From Photobacterium profundum (GTDB taxonomy: Bacteria > Pseudomonadota > Gammaproteobacteria > Enterobacterales > Vibrionaceae), in the NCBI RefSeq assembly GCF_003026285.1, contig NZ_PYOD01000001.1:1036657-1100656 (forward strand): a stretch of DNA of 64,000 nucleotides, written 5' to 3'. Each line of letters opens with the position of its first letter. Position 1 is the first letter of the stretch. Below, in pieces: positions 32,491-41,399 of the stretch. A program made the translations under genes and the position numbers. The notes under the pieces were generated by a model. The model was not told the DNA's origin and made no database searches. It saw only the letters and a program-made list of their open reading frames with translations.

Positions 32491-32502
32491 CTTTCCTATC
32501 GA

Positions 32503-33987
32503 TTATATACCTGAAAAACCACGAACTCTTTTCGCCGGATGAATATCTTCTTCAGGCGTTATCCCGCTCGAATATGTCGCCGATTTCGTTTGAATCGAGC
32601 CATCACAGCTAATATTACCAACCGGTATTTCTGGATTTAATAAGTATTGCGTCGTTGGGTTATCGATACACGTGTTACCGTCAAAGCTAAAACCGTGGTC
32701 AACATAGTTATTAACCGTAATCAAAGAAGCCAAGTTACCAAATTGCTGATGCATCAATTCTGTCCAAGCGTAAGGTGTCGCGGGATCATACTGTCCGCCA
32801 ATCATCAAAATACGCTGACCCGCTAACTTTTGTTCCATATTCTCGATATTCGCAACTGAATCTCGAGAGTTTGGCCAGTCTGCACATAACGATGCATTTT
32901 GTTCATATTGATAATGACCAAATAACTTCGATTCAGCCATAAAACGAGGTTCAGATATTGATGCCTCATTAGTACTTATCGGGCTGAGTTCATCGGTACA
33001 AATTACAGCACGAAATAGAGCATCACTTCGCAATTGATCAGACGACAGCTTTTTACTCATTCTTGGAATAGGTTGATACAAAGCTGTTCGCAAATCAGCT
33101 ACATCATCATCATCCAAAAATTTGAATAACCCGGCTGAAATTGGAGCCCATTCTTTATCAGATTGGCGGCTAACAAGGCGATTCAATGTGCTGTCAGATT
33201 CCAATTTAGAAAACCAATTATATTCTTTATCGACGTAACCCTTAATGGTGTTAACGCTGTCGATCACTGTTTCGTATTTGCTCATTCTTGATGCTTCAAC
33301 TAAACGGTAATTCGCCACCGTGTCAAAACCTTTCGTATTTCCTAAACGCAATTGTAGGTAGTTTTCTGTATTCGGTGACATCGAAGAATCAAGCACAATA
33401 GCCCGAACATGCTCGGGAAACTGTTGCGCATATAACGAACCTAAACGCGTACCATAGGAATACCCGATAAAATTCAGCTTATCATCCCCAAATTTCTGAC
33501 GTAATTGGTCAAGATCCTTTACCACACTATTACTGCCTACGTACTGCGCAAGTGTTGCATATTCATTATCGCAATTACCGTTTTCAGCACACAGGGTAAG
33601 TTCTTCTGCATATTCACTGCGACCAGACCCCCTAGGATCCATACCAACAATATCAAATCGATTCAAAATATCATTGGGTAAACGGTTTGCTGCCATAAAG
33701 CCTGCACCATTTACGGCACTCGCACCAGGCCCTCCAAAGTTGAAAACCAAAATACCAAGGCGCTGAGACGGAATATTTGCTCGGCGAACACCGTAATAGA
33801 CATCAATATCGCCATCATTCAAATTACTGTAATCTTTCGGAACCGACAAAAAACCACATTCCATGTTTTGTGGGCAAGTTCGTTGTGCGTCAGTAGTTGT
33901 TTTAGAAAAATCACTTCCACCATCGCCACCACCACAACCTGCTAGTAATAAACTAACAGCAAATCCAGATATTAATCGGTACATCAA
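32503..33987 (-). CDS. Lipoprotein alpha/beta hydrolase (tripeptidyl aminopeptidase-like, S33)
   Basis: A 494-residue predicted lipoprotein: signal peptide with lipobox LLAGC (Cys 18) followed by GGGDGG, a likely flexible linker. The alpha/beta-hydrolase fold shows as FNFGGPGASAVNG (oxyanion region), DPRGSGRSEY, the nucleophile elbow GYSYGTRLG and a late GGQYDPATPYAW and DHGFSFDG giving the acidic and His residues. The C-terminal TAP-like domain carries the last of these. The type is known for secreted prolyl or tripeptidyl aminopeptidases, so peptide uptake is a plausible role. It is monocistronic. Confidence 0.82.
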   Translation of the reverse strand: MMYRLISGFAVSLLLAGCGGGDGGSDFSKTTTDAQRTCPQNMECGFLSVPKDYSNLNDGDIDVYYGVRRANIPSQRLGILVFNFGGPGASAVNGAGFMAANRLPNDILNRFDIVGMDPRGSGRSEYAEELTLCAENGNCDNEYATLAQYVGSNSVVKDLDQLRQKFGDDKLNFIGYSYGTRLGSLYAQQFPEHVRAIVLDSSMSPNTENYLQLRLGNTKGFDTVANYRLVEASRMSKYETVIDSVNTIKGYVDKEYNWFSKLESDSTLNRLVSRQSDKEWAPISAGLFKFLDDDDVADLRTALYQPIPRMSKKLSSDQLRSDALFRAVICTDELSPISTNEASISEPRFMAESKLFGHYQYEQNASLCADWPNSRDSVANIENMEQKLAGQRILMIGGQYDPATPYAWTELMHQQFGNLASLITVNNYVDHGFSFDGNTCIDNPTTQYLLNPEIPVGNISCDGSIQTKSATYSSGITPEEDIHPAKRVRGFSGI

Positions 33988-34221
33988 AAGACCTTATTCA
34001 GTTAAGTTGAAATAACAAACCTATAATTGATAAAAATTATCATTACAATGACAACACATATAAAAATAAAATGATACAGCATTCAATTGCATCCTAAACA
34101 AATACTTAGCTGTAAATATCCATTTTTTGTTACATCAACACCTAAAACTCACTGAACAACTATTCTTAAGGTTACAATTAAATAATATCCCCTCTTAAGT
34201 ACGTTTTATCTGGAGTGAACA

Positions 34222-35022
34222 ATGTCCAATAATTCAGACAATCGATTAAAGAAAAAAGACTATGAATCTGAGCTAGTCAACTTGCAAGTGGAGCTAGTCA
34301 AACTTCAAGAGTGGATCAAACACTCTGGTATGAAGGTGGTCGTTATTTTTGAAGGGCGAGATGCCGCGGGTAAAGGAGGAGTAATAAAGCGTATTACTGA
34401 AAAGCTCAATCCTCGTGTTTGCCGTGTTGTTGCACTGCCTCAGCCGACAGAAAAAGAGAAAACACAGTGGTACTTTCAACGTTATGTTTCTCACCTTCCT
34501 GCCGCTGGTGAAATGATATTGCTTGATCGTAGCTGGTACAACCGCGCCGGTGTCGAGAAAGTCATGGGCTTTTGTTCAGATGAAGAATACAACGAGTTTC
34601 TTCGTTCATGCCCTGAATTTGAACGCATGCTTAAACGCTCAGGCATTATCTTGGTTAAGTACTGGTTTTCAGTCTCTGATGACGAACAAGAAAAACGCTT
34701 TTTAGAACGTATTAATACCCCAATGAAGCGTTGGAAGTTTAGCCCTATGGATTTAGAATCCCGCAATCGTTGGGCTGAATACTCCGCAGCAAAAGACGCA
34801 ATGTTTGCCTATACAGACACAAAACAATGCCCTTGGTGGGTTGTCGATGCAGACAATAAAAAGAAAGCACGCATCAACTGTATTTCACACCTATTAACTC
34901 AGATCCCCTATAAAGAAATTGATTACCCAACTATCTCGTTACCTAAGGTGAATAAAGAAGGCTACGTACGTTCACCAATAGACAATCAAACTTTTATACC
35001 TGACCTGTTCAGCCAAAAATAA
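34222..35022 (+). CDS. ppk2: Polyphosphate kinase 2 (PPK2 family)
   Basis: The 266-residue cytosolic protein has the Walker A motif GRDAAGKGG (residues 45-53), the Walker B/lid region LLDRSWYNRAG (about residues 100-110) and the closing motifs KRWKFSPMDLESRNRW and NKKKARIN. It is a single-domain class I type PPK2, which usually makes NTP from NDP with polyphosphate as donor. It is not fused to other domains. GGAG precedes the ATG by nine bases. PPK1/PPX are encoded 10 kb away. Confidence 0.94.
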   Translation: MSNNSDNRLKKKDYESELVNLQVELVKLQEWIKHSGMKVVVIFEGRDAAGKGGVIKRITEKLNPRVCRVVALPQPTEKEKTQWYFQRYVSHLPAAGEMILLDRSWYNRAGVEKVMGFCSDEEYNEFLRSCPEFERMLKRSGIILVKYWFSVSDDEQEKRFLERINTPMKRWKFSPMDLESRNRWAEYSAAKDAMFAYTDTKQCPWWVVDADNKKKARINCISHLLTQIPYKEIDYPTISLPKVNKEGYVRSPIDNQTFIPDLFSQK

Positions 35023-35125
35023 GTTTTGATCGCGCATAATGCTTTGTTCAAACAAAAAAGCACTTTGTTATTATCAGTTTTCTGGTAGCTTGATATCAAC
35101 ACGGATGGTTTAAGAGGTAGCCAGT

Positions 35126-36055
35126 ATGGCGAAAGATTTATATTTAAAGCTCGATCTCAATCTACTACGAACATTTGTGATTCTATCGCAAGAGCTCAAT
35201 ATGCGAAAAGCCTCTGAGCGACTATTCGTCAGCCAACCCGCAATCAGCCAAGCCTTACTCAAACTCCGCAACCATTTTGATGACGAGCTTTTTGTAAAAA
35301 CGCGACACGGTCTAAAACCAACAGCTTTCGGCGAAGAGCTGATGGATAGCATTAACCCAGTTATGGATGAACTCTCTTCTACCCTAAACTGCAGCCAAGA
35401 CTTTGATCCCGCCGATCTTAATGGATCAATCCGTATTGCACTAGCGCCACATATTCTTACTTACCTTTCTAGTAAGTTATTCCATGCCATTCGTAAGGAT
35501 GCACCTAATGTCGATGTACATCTTCTTAACTGGTCACCGACAACGCTTGAAGATCTGAATAAAGGTGAAATAGCCATCGGAGTTAATTTTGATATTCATC
35601 ATGCGCCTAAAGAGCTTATTCGCAAAAAAGTCGGGGATGACACCTTCATTATATATGTACGAAAAGATCACCCAATAAATAAAGAAATGATTTCCCCCAA
35701 AGATGTCAAAGGCTATGAAATGGCTAACTTGATCATTCCAGATTGGAACTCGAATACCTCTCAAGCAGAGCGAGTAATGAAAAGTCATGGATTGAGTGTC
35801 AGAATTGGATTTCGTTCTGAATTACCAATGGCAGTGCTTGATGTAGTAAGACACACTGATATGGTCTACCCATCAACCACTTTTGTCCCTGAGCGAGAAT
35901 TGAGAGAATTACGCGGAATGAAGGTCAGTATTGATGGTAAAGATATCACTTTCCCTATTATCGCTTATTACCATCAAAAAAATAAACGAAACCCAACAAC
36001 ACTTTGGTTGCACAAACTCATCAATAATTTACTGCAAAAAGAAACTGTAAAATAA
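35126..36055 (+). CDS. LysR-family transcriptional regulator
   Basis: The 309-residue protein has an N-terminal winged helix (LDLNLLRTFVILSQEL, SQPAISQALLKLR; about residues 9-65) of the NodD/LeuO subgroup and a C-terminal effector domain. The target cannot be inferred with confidence; the two outer-membrane protein genes just downstream on the same strand are candidates. GAGG lies upstream of the ATG at 35126. A hairpin follows 8 bases past the stop. Confidence 0.88.
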   Translation: MAKDLYLKLDLNLLRTFVILSQELNMRKASERLFVSQPAISQALLKLRNHFDDELFVKTRHGLKPTAFGEELMDSINPVMDELSSTLNCSQDFDPADLNGSIRIALAPHILTYLSSKLFHAIRKDAPNVDVHLLNWSPTTLEDLNKGEIAIGVNFDIHHAPKELIRKKVGDDTFIIYVRKDHPINKEMISPKDVKGYEMANLIIPDWNSNTSQAERVMKSHGLSVRIGFRSELPMAVLDVVRHTDMVYPSTTFVPERELRELRGMKVSIDGKDITFPIIAYYHQKNKRNPTTLWLHKLINNLLQKETVK

Positions 36056-36062
36056 CGCGATA

Positions 36063-36097
36063 TTGCCTGATAAACCTTCTTTCTTATTATTAGGCAA
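36063..36097 (+). terminator. Terminator of the LysR gene
   Basis: TTGCCTGATAA and TTATTAGGCAA pair over 11 bases (one G-U) with a 13-base loop, followed by TTCTACTTTC. It starts 8 bases past the stop. Confidence 0.7.
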
Positions 36098-36247
36098 TTC
36101 TACTTTCTACTAACCTTCCTCCTTATAAGTACTCCTTATCGACTACTTAAGCTAGTCAGATTAATTAGCTGATCTTATCAGTTAGATAATAATTGGTGAT
36201 TAGATAAAAAACACCGCTCAATTTAATATTCTCTCGTCAACAAGGAA

Positions 36248-36279
36248 GGCCACATCGTCACCAACGAAGTGACGGGGCC
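36248..36279 (+). promoter_or_regulatory. Leader hairpin upstream of the first OMP gene
   Basis: GGCC at each end and CGTCAC/GTGACG inside form an interrupted stem around CAACGAA. It lies 64-95 bases before the ATG at 36343 and stands out in the AT-rich leader. No T-run follows. It might be a 5'-UTR element, an sRNA target or a protein-binding palindrome. Confidence 0.5.
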
Positions 36280-36342
36280 AAATATGGAAAGCTTGAAATA
36301 TACCTAACTATTTTCCATGAATTCAATGATTGAGAGTGCCAA

Positions 36343-37035
36343 ATGAAGAAGACATTACTTGCTGTATCACTACTATCTCTTTGCGTTGCACCAGCTTTCG
36401 CAGCTTCTGAAACTGACAACGGAACCAGTATCTACTTAGGCTACCAACAAGCCAAAGTGAAAGGTGAAACAGGTGGCAACAAAGCAGACATCACTATTTT
36501 AGGTTTTGACCAACGCTTAGATAACAACATTGTAGTTGGTGCTTACATTGGTGGTTCAAAACTCAACAAGAATATTAACGGCAATGAATGGGCTGATCCA
36601 ACACCTGCTACAAATGACATGAATATTTACTCAAGCTATTCAAAAGATGAAGTGCGAGTGGTCGGCTTCAACGTAGGTTATGCCTACGATATCAACAACG
36701 ACTGGACTGTAACCCCAAAAATGGGTATCAGCCGTACCGAATGGACTCACACATCAGGGTCATTGACAGATTATGCTAATGGCAATACATCAGACCGTTA
36801 TGCCGAAGGCACTACCCACAAAAATGCGCTAGATTTGGGTGTCGATGCCCAATACCAGAAAGTGAAATTTGGTTTACTGTACTCAATCTCTGATGCAGAG
36901 ATTGGCGGTTCAGGTGCTGATGTTGTGTCCATATCTGATGGCGTGGGTAATAACGAGGGAAAAGTAACCACTGATCGTGAGTACAAAAATAAACTAGAAC
37001 GCTCAGTTATGCTTACAGTGGGTTATGCTTTCTAA
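36343..37035 (+). CDS. Small outer-membrane beta-barrel protein
   Basis: A 230-residue protein with a signal peptide (MKKTLLAVSLLSLCVAPAFA, cleaved after residue 20). The mature part alternates polar and aromatic or hydrophobic residues in predicted strands (IYLGYQQAKV, VVGAYIGGSKL, VRVVGFNVGYAYDI) and ends in MLTVGYAF, a C-terminal Phe signal for BAM. It resembles opacity/autotransporter-barrel-like porins of 8-12 strands. Function unknown. It is preceded by a leader with a hairpin and followed by a strong terminator. Confidence 0.82.
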   Translation: MKKTLLAVSLLSLCVAPAFAASETDNGTSIYLGYQQAKVKGETGGNKADITILGFDQRLDNNIVVGAYIGGSKLNKNINGNEWADPTPATNDMNIYSSYSKDEVRVVGFNVGYAYDINNDWTVTPKMGISRTEWTHTSGSLTDYANGNTSDRYAEGTTHKNALDLGVDAQYQKVKFGLLYSISDAEIGGSGADVVSISDGVGNNEGKVTTDREYKNKLERSVMLTVGYAF

Positions 37036-37066
37036 ACGACTTCCATTAGATTAAAGACGCCTCAAT

Positions 37067-37100
37067 AAAAACGGAAGCATGTATTATGCTTCCGTTTTTT
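37067..37100 (+). terminator. Terminator of the first OMP gene
   Basis: ACGGAAGCAT, loop GTATT, ATGCTTCCGT, preceded by A4 and followed by T5. Strong intrinsic terminator. Confidence 0.92.
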
Positions 37101-37139
37101 GTTGAGGCTGCAATACTGTTTTTGCCTTTTGGCCACTCT

Positions 37140-37175
37140 CCCTAATAGCCTTTATCTTTCTATTAGGGGCTTTTT
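37140..37175 (+). terminator. Second, orphan terminator
   Basis: CCCTAATAG and CTATTAGGG form a nine-base stem around an 11-base loop, followed by GCTTTTTTG. It lies 40 bases past the first terminator with no gene between. It could be a backup terminator or the end of a small RNA. Confidence 0.75.
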
Positions 37176-37431
37176 TGATCGTATTATCAAACCTACTTTT
37201 CCTCCCCTCACATATTCATCAACAACGATAATTAAGTTACTGAGTTCCAAATAAGCCTCCAATATACCCCTTCGGCATGAACACTTACCACAGGTAATAA
37301 GCATTCCTAATAATCGATATAGACCAAACTAATTATATTGTGAACAGTGTTTGATTTAATATTTATCACATCGAAACGCCGTTACTTCTGCGGATATAAA
37401 AATAATCACAACTTATTTATTTGGGTATATC

Positions 37432-37980
37432 ATGAAAAAGACAATTTTTGCTCTAACTATCGCATCTTTACTTTCAGCTCCAGCCTTAGCATCTAAAGAC
37501 GGTTTTTATATTGGTACTGACTTAGGCTCAAACCGCCTAGATAGCGAATCATTTGATACAGGCATTGGCTTGGTGGCAGGCTACAACTTCCAAATCACGC
37601 AACAGATTGTCATTGGTGTCGAAGGTGAATATCGTAGCTATGGTAAAGATAAAGTAACAATAATTGATGGTTGGTCTGCCGAATTGAAAGCTCACTCATT
37701 CGGTATCAATGTAAAACCTAAATATTATTTCAATGATAACTTTTACGCAGGTGCTCAATTGGGCTTACACAGTGTAAAAGAAGAATTCAAAGAAGACATT
37801 TTGGGGGATGTTGAGAAATTCTCTGACAGTGATACTGGCTTGTCATACGGCTTAGAAGCAGGCTATGATTTCAATCAAAACGTGACAATCAAGGCTGGTT
37901 ACAAGGCTATTTCTGTTGAGCCATTAGGCGTCGACTCTGATTACAGTACATTCTACATCGGTGCTAACTATAAGTTTTAA
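37432..37980 (+). CDS. Small outer-membrane beta-barrel protein (OmpA-barrel/OmpW-like size)
   Basis: A 182-residue protein with signal peptide MKKTIFALTIASLLSAPALA (cleaved after residue 20). The 162-residue mature chain fits an eight-strand barrel (FYIGTDLGSNRL, VVIGVEG-like strands, FYAGAQLGLHSVKEEF, YGLEAGYDF) and ends FYIGANYKF with a terminal Phe. It resembles the outer-membrane beta-barrel (OMP_b-brl) family; specific function unknown. Its stop codon lies inside a 17-base tandem repeat. It may be a distant paralogue of the gene before it, but similarity is low by eye. Confidence 0.82.
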   Translation: MKKTIFALTIASLLSAPALASKDGFYIGTDLGSNRLDSESFDTGIGLVAGYNFQITQQIVIGVEGEYRSYGKDKVTIIDGWSAELKAHSFGINVKPKYYFNDNFYAGAQLGLHSVKEEFKEDILGDVEKFSDSDTGLSYGLEAGYDFNQNVTIKAGYKAISVEPLGVDSDYSTFYIGANYKF

Positions 37981-38018
37981 ACAGCTATAAGTTTTAAATA
38001 ACTACAAGTTTAATAACT
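37968..38018 (+). repeat. Three 17-base tandem repeats across the stop codon
   Basis: CTATAAGTTTTAA starts at 37968 and 37985, and CTACAAGTTTAA at 38002, giving an exact 17-base period. The first copy encodes the last residues Tyr-Lys-Phe and the stop; the other two lie in the 3' UTR. Confidence 0.85.
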
Positions 38019-38029
38019 ACGCCGTAAAG

Positions 38030-38054
38030 CACCCTGTATAACGTATTCAGGGTG
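38030..38054 (+). terminator. Hairpin between the second OMP gene and phoU
   Basis: CACCCTG and CAGGGTG flank a nearly palindromic TATAACGTATT. It lies between convergent genes and may end both transcripts; U-runs are weak. Confidence 0.6.
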
Positions 38055-38071
38055 TATACGGCTGTTATTAA

Positions 38072-38782
38072 TCACTTCAAGACATTGCCTATTTCATCTG
38101 GGTTGGTATGACGAACATCTTTGCCTTTAACGAAATAGATAATATATTCACAAATATTTTGGCAGCGGTCACCAACTCGCTCAATAGAACGCGCCGACCA
38201 CATTACTTGTAATACATTCGGTATTGAGCGCGGATCTTCCATCATATATGTCATCAATTGACGAATTATCGCTTCATATTCGCGATCAATACGATCATCT
38301 TCTTGGTACACTTCAACAGCTGCTTTTACATCCATTCGCGCAAATGCATCAAGTACATCATGCAACATTTTCACGGCATGTTGACCAAGAGCTTCTAACG
38401 ATACTAATAAGTTATATTGTTTATTCGTGAAGTTTTCTAACGCCACTTTCGCAATACTTTCTGCTACATCACCGATACGCTCTAGATCAGTAATCGTTTT
38501 AATAATAGCGATAACTAACCGTAAATCACTCGCGGTTGGCTGACGTTTCGCGATAATACGCGTGCACGCTTCATCAATTGCAACTTCCATCGCATTCACT
38601 TTGTGATCATCTTTAATCACACGTTTGGCTAATTCAGCATCTTGCTGGTGCATTGCTTTTAATGAATCAGCGAGCTGTTGTTCAACTAGCCCGCCCATCG
38701 CTAATACATGCGTACGGATACTTTCTAATTCGGCATTAAACTGACCAGAAATATGACGGCCAAGGCTTAAATTATCTAACAT
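38072..38782 (-). CDS. phoU: PhoU, phosphate signalling modulator
   Basis: The 236-residue all-helical protein has two PhoU repeats, with metal-binding motifs [15 protein letters not shown] near residue 70 and [20 protein letters not shown] near residue 192. It relays Pst transporter state to PhoR and keeps the Pho response off in phosphate excess. It is the last gene of pstCAB-phoU and begins 11 bases after pstB. Confidence 0.96.
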   Translation of the reverse strand: MLDNLSLGRHISGQFNAELESIRTHVLAMGGLVEQQLADSLKAMHQQDAELAKRVIKDDHKVNAMEVAIDEACTRIIAKRQPTASDLRLVIAIIKTITDLERIGDVAESIAKVALENFTNKQYNLLVSLEALGQHAVKMLHDVLDAFARMDVKAAVEVYQEDDRIDREYEAIIRQLMTYMMEDPRSIPNVLQVMWSARSIERVGDRCQNICEYIIYFVKGKDVRHTNPDEIGNVLK

Positions 38783-38793
38783 ATTGCGACTCC

Positions 38794-39612
38794 TTAACCA
38801 TATCGGCCAGTAATGTAATCTTCAGTGCGTTTCTCTTTTGGGGTAGTAAAAATATCATTGGTGCTAGAGTATTCCACTAACTCACCCATGTGCATAAATG
38901 CGGTTTGATCCGACACTCGGGCAGCCTGTTGCATGTTATGGGTTACGATAATGACCGTGTACTTCATTTTTAGATCATTGATCAATTCTTCAATTGTCAG
39001 CGTCGAAATAGGATCCAATGCTGATGTCGGCTCATCCAATAACAAGACCTCAGGCTCAATCGCAATCGCTCGGGCAATCACCAAACGTTGCTGCTGACCA
39101 CCTGATAAACCAAAGGCATTTTCATGCAAACGATCTTTTACCTCATCCCATAACGCCGCACCACGTAATGATTTTTCAACCGCGTCATCAAGCACTCGAC
39201 GCTCTTTCAATCCTTGCAAACGCAGCCCATAAACCACATTTTCATAAATCGATTTAGGAAATGGATTCGGGCGCTGAAATACCATACCCACTCGGCGACG
39301 TAATGATGCTACATCCACTTTGCTGTCATAAATATTTTGACCATGAAGCATGATCTTGCCATCAACACGACAACCTTCCACTAATTCATTCATTCGGTTA
39401 ATACAGCGTAATAACGTCGATTTACCGCAACCTGACGGACCAATGAATGACGTTACCTGCCCTTTAGCAACGCGCATATTAATATCGAATAGCGCTTGTG
39501 TATTACCGTAATGAAGATCGAGCCCTTCGATTGACATCGCCGTTTTGTCATCGGGTAACGAGGCTAAATCTAATGGTTCAAATAAGCCCATTGATGGATT
39601 AACTGAAAGCAT
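38794..39612 (-). CDS. pstB: PstB, phosphate ABC transporter ATPase
   Basis: The 272-residue ATPase has Walker [10 protein letters not shown] near residue 60, Q-loop, signature [16 protein letters not shown] and Walker [13 protein letters not shown]. It powers phosphate import via PstCA. An N-terminal extension of about 20 residues before [11 protein letters not shown] is common in this group. It lies 26 bases after pstA. Confidence 0.97.
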   Translation of the reverse strand: MLSVNPSMGLFEPLDLASLPDDKTAMSIEGLDLHYGNTQALFDINMRVAKGQVTSFIGPSGCGKSTLLRCINRMNELVEGCRVDGKIMLHGQNIYDSKVDVASLRRRVGMVFQRPNPFPKSIYENVVYGLRLQGLKERRVLDDAVEKSLRGAALWDEVKDRLHENAFGLSGGQQQRLVIARAIAIEPEVLLLDEPTSALDPISTLTIEELINDLKMKYTVIIVTHNMQQAARVSDQTAFMHMGELVEYSSTNDIFTTPKEKRTEDYITGRYG

Positions 39613-39638
39613 GTATTTCTCGCTATTATATCAACGCG

Positions 39639-41300
39639 TTACTGCTCTAAAGAGCGGAATTTCTCACGTAGATGATTTCGAATACCAATGGCTGTTAAAT
39701 TCAATCCGACGATAACTGTCACTAGTAAAAATGAGGTGGCATACACCAATGGCCGAGCAGCTTCTACATTGGGGCTCTGAAAGCCGACATCATAAATATG
39801 ATAGCCAAGGTGCATAAACTTACGGTCTAAATGTACATAAGGAAAATGACCATCAACAGGTAACGTGGGTGCCATTTTCACGACCCCCACCAGCATAAGA
39901 GGGGCAACTTCACCTGCTGCACGTGCAACCGCTAAAATTAAACCAGTCATTATCGCTGGGCTTGCCATTGGTAATACTATGCGCCATAACGTTTCAGACT
40001 GCGTGGCACCTAATGCTAATGAGCCATGACGCACTGAGCTAGGAATACGCGCCAAACCTTCTTCTGTTGATACAATCACAACAGGCAAGGTTAAAATGGC
40101 TAATGTCAGTGCCGACCATAAAATACCTGGTGTACCAAAAGTAGGCGTTGGCAGTTGTGACGAAAAGAACACATCATCGATGGTTCCCCCAACCATGTAT
40201 ACGAAAAAGCCTAAACCAAACACACCGTATACAATGGAAGGCACACCCGCTAAGTTAATCACAGCTACACGAATAAGCTTAGTAAAGCCATTTTTACCTG
40301 CATATTCATGTAGGTAAATAGCAGCCATTACGCCTAATGGTGTCACTATAATACTCATTAGTAACACCATGAAAACAGTGCCAAAAATAGCAGGGAAAAC
40401 GCCACCTTCAGTATTAGCTTCGCGGGGATCTTCGGTTAAAAATTTAACCACTTGATGCCCCCAATGCGTAAGCTTACCCAAGAATGATAAATTGTTCGGA
40501 TACCACATATCCAGCACTTGTATCATCGGCAACATCACTTCATTGCCATGCATATCAACGACAACTAATGCATCATTTTGCAATTTTTCTTGCAACACAA
40601 ATAGGCGTTGTTCTACCTCTGAATAAGCATCTTGTAACCGTTTTATTTCTGTATCAATCGATTGTTGTGCCGATTCATCTAATGAGATCTGTGCAGGATC
40701 GTTTGATGATTCATTCAAGGCTAACTTGCGTTGCTTTAACCGCTGCTGATTTAATTGCCAATTAATATCTGCAATTTCACTGTTTTTTAGGTTGTCTAAT
40801 TGGGTACGTACAAGGCTGGCTTGTAATAAGCCGCTCTCAATATCTTCGATGCCACGACGCTGACCGCCATCAATAAAACCGATAGGATAACCGTAGAACT
40901 TACCGTTCTTATCACGATCGATAACCGCAATATTATCTGCCAATACTTGCCGTGTGATTTGCGTTTTCAGTAACGTTATAAAATCAAGCGCAACGCGCTC
41001 TCGGTTACCCGTTTTAATTAAATAGCGAGGCACAGTATTACCTTCAATGTTAGAAACATCGATTCCTGCGTCAGCTAGCTGCTCAACCGAAACACTTTTT
41101 TGTTCATATATTTCACCAATAATAATTTGGTTGCTACCATTAAACGACACATCAAATTGATATACAGGAGCCGGCCAAAAAAAACTGAGCCCTTTCCAAC
41201 CAATCAATAGCAATAAACCCAATACAGCAACCAGACTTAAACTTACCGCACCCGCAGTAAGCCATATCCAAGGCGAGCCTGATTTAAACCACTTAATCAT
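39639..41300 (-). CDS. pstA: PstA, phosphate ABC transporter permease with long periplasmic insert
   Basis: At 553 residues it is almost twice E. coli PstA (296). Residues 12-35 form the first helix. About residues 40-295 form a periplasmic region, including a charged helical part (about residues 175-240, LNQQRLKQRKL, IKRLQDAYSEVEQRL) likely to be a coiled coil. The permease core starts near residue 305, with the EAA motif ALGATQSETLWRIVLPMASPAI. The insert is typical of the Vibrio/Shewanella type PstA. It pairs with the similarly enlarged PstC upstream. Confidence 0.93.
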   Translation of the reverse strand: MIKWFKSGSPWIWLTAGAVSLSLVAVLGLLLLIGWKGLSFFWPAPVYQFDVSFNGSNQIIIGEIYEQKSVSVEQLADAGIDVSNIEGNTVPRYLIKTGNRERVALDFITLLKTQITRQVLADNIAVIDRDKNGKFYGYPIGFIDGGQRRGIEDIESGLLQASLVRTQLDNLKNSEIADINWQLNQQRLKQRKLALNESSNDPAQISLDESAQQSIDTEIKRLQDAYSEVEQRLFVLQEKLQNDALVVVDMHGNEVMLPMIQVLDMWYPNNLSFLGKLTHWGHQVVKFLTEDPREANTEGGVFPAIFGTVFMVLLMSIIVTPLGVMAAIYLHEYAGKNGFTKLIRVAVINLAGVPSIVYGVFGLGFFVYMVGGTIDDVFFSSQLPTPTFGTPGILWSALTLAILTLPVVIVSTEEGLARIPSSVRHGSLALGATQSETLWRIVLPMASPAIMTGLILAVARAAGEVAPLMLVGVVKMAPTLPVDGHFPYVHLDRKFMHLGYHIYDVGFQSPNVEAARPLVYATSFLLVTVIVGLNLTAIGIRNHLREKFRSLEQ

Positions 41301-41399
41301 TAATCAACATATTCCATATCTCTATAACGGCAGAATAAACTCTATTTGAATCAACGCACGAATACACACTGGCCATCCGTACTATCACGCACGTGGTTA

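Larger units (their letters stand above)
37036..37431. other. Intergenic region between the two OMP genes
   Basis: This 396-base gap holds two successive terminator hairpins (37067-37100 and 37140-37175) and then the promoter region of the second OMP gene. No coding frame is apparent. The second terminator has no gene before it. Confidence 0.6.
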
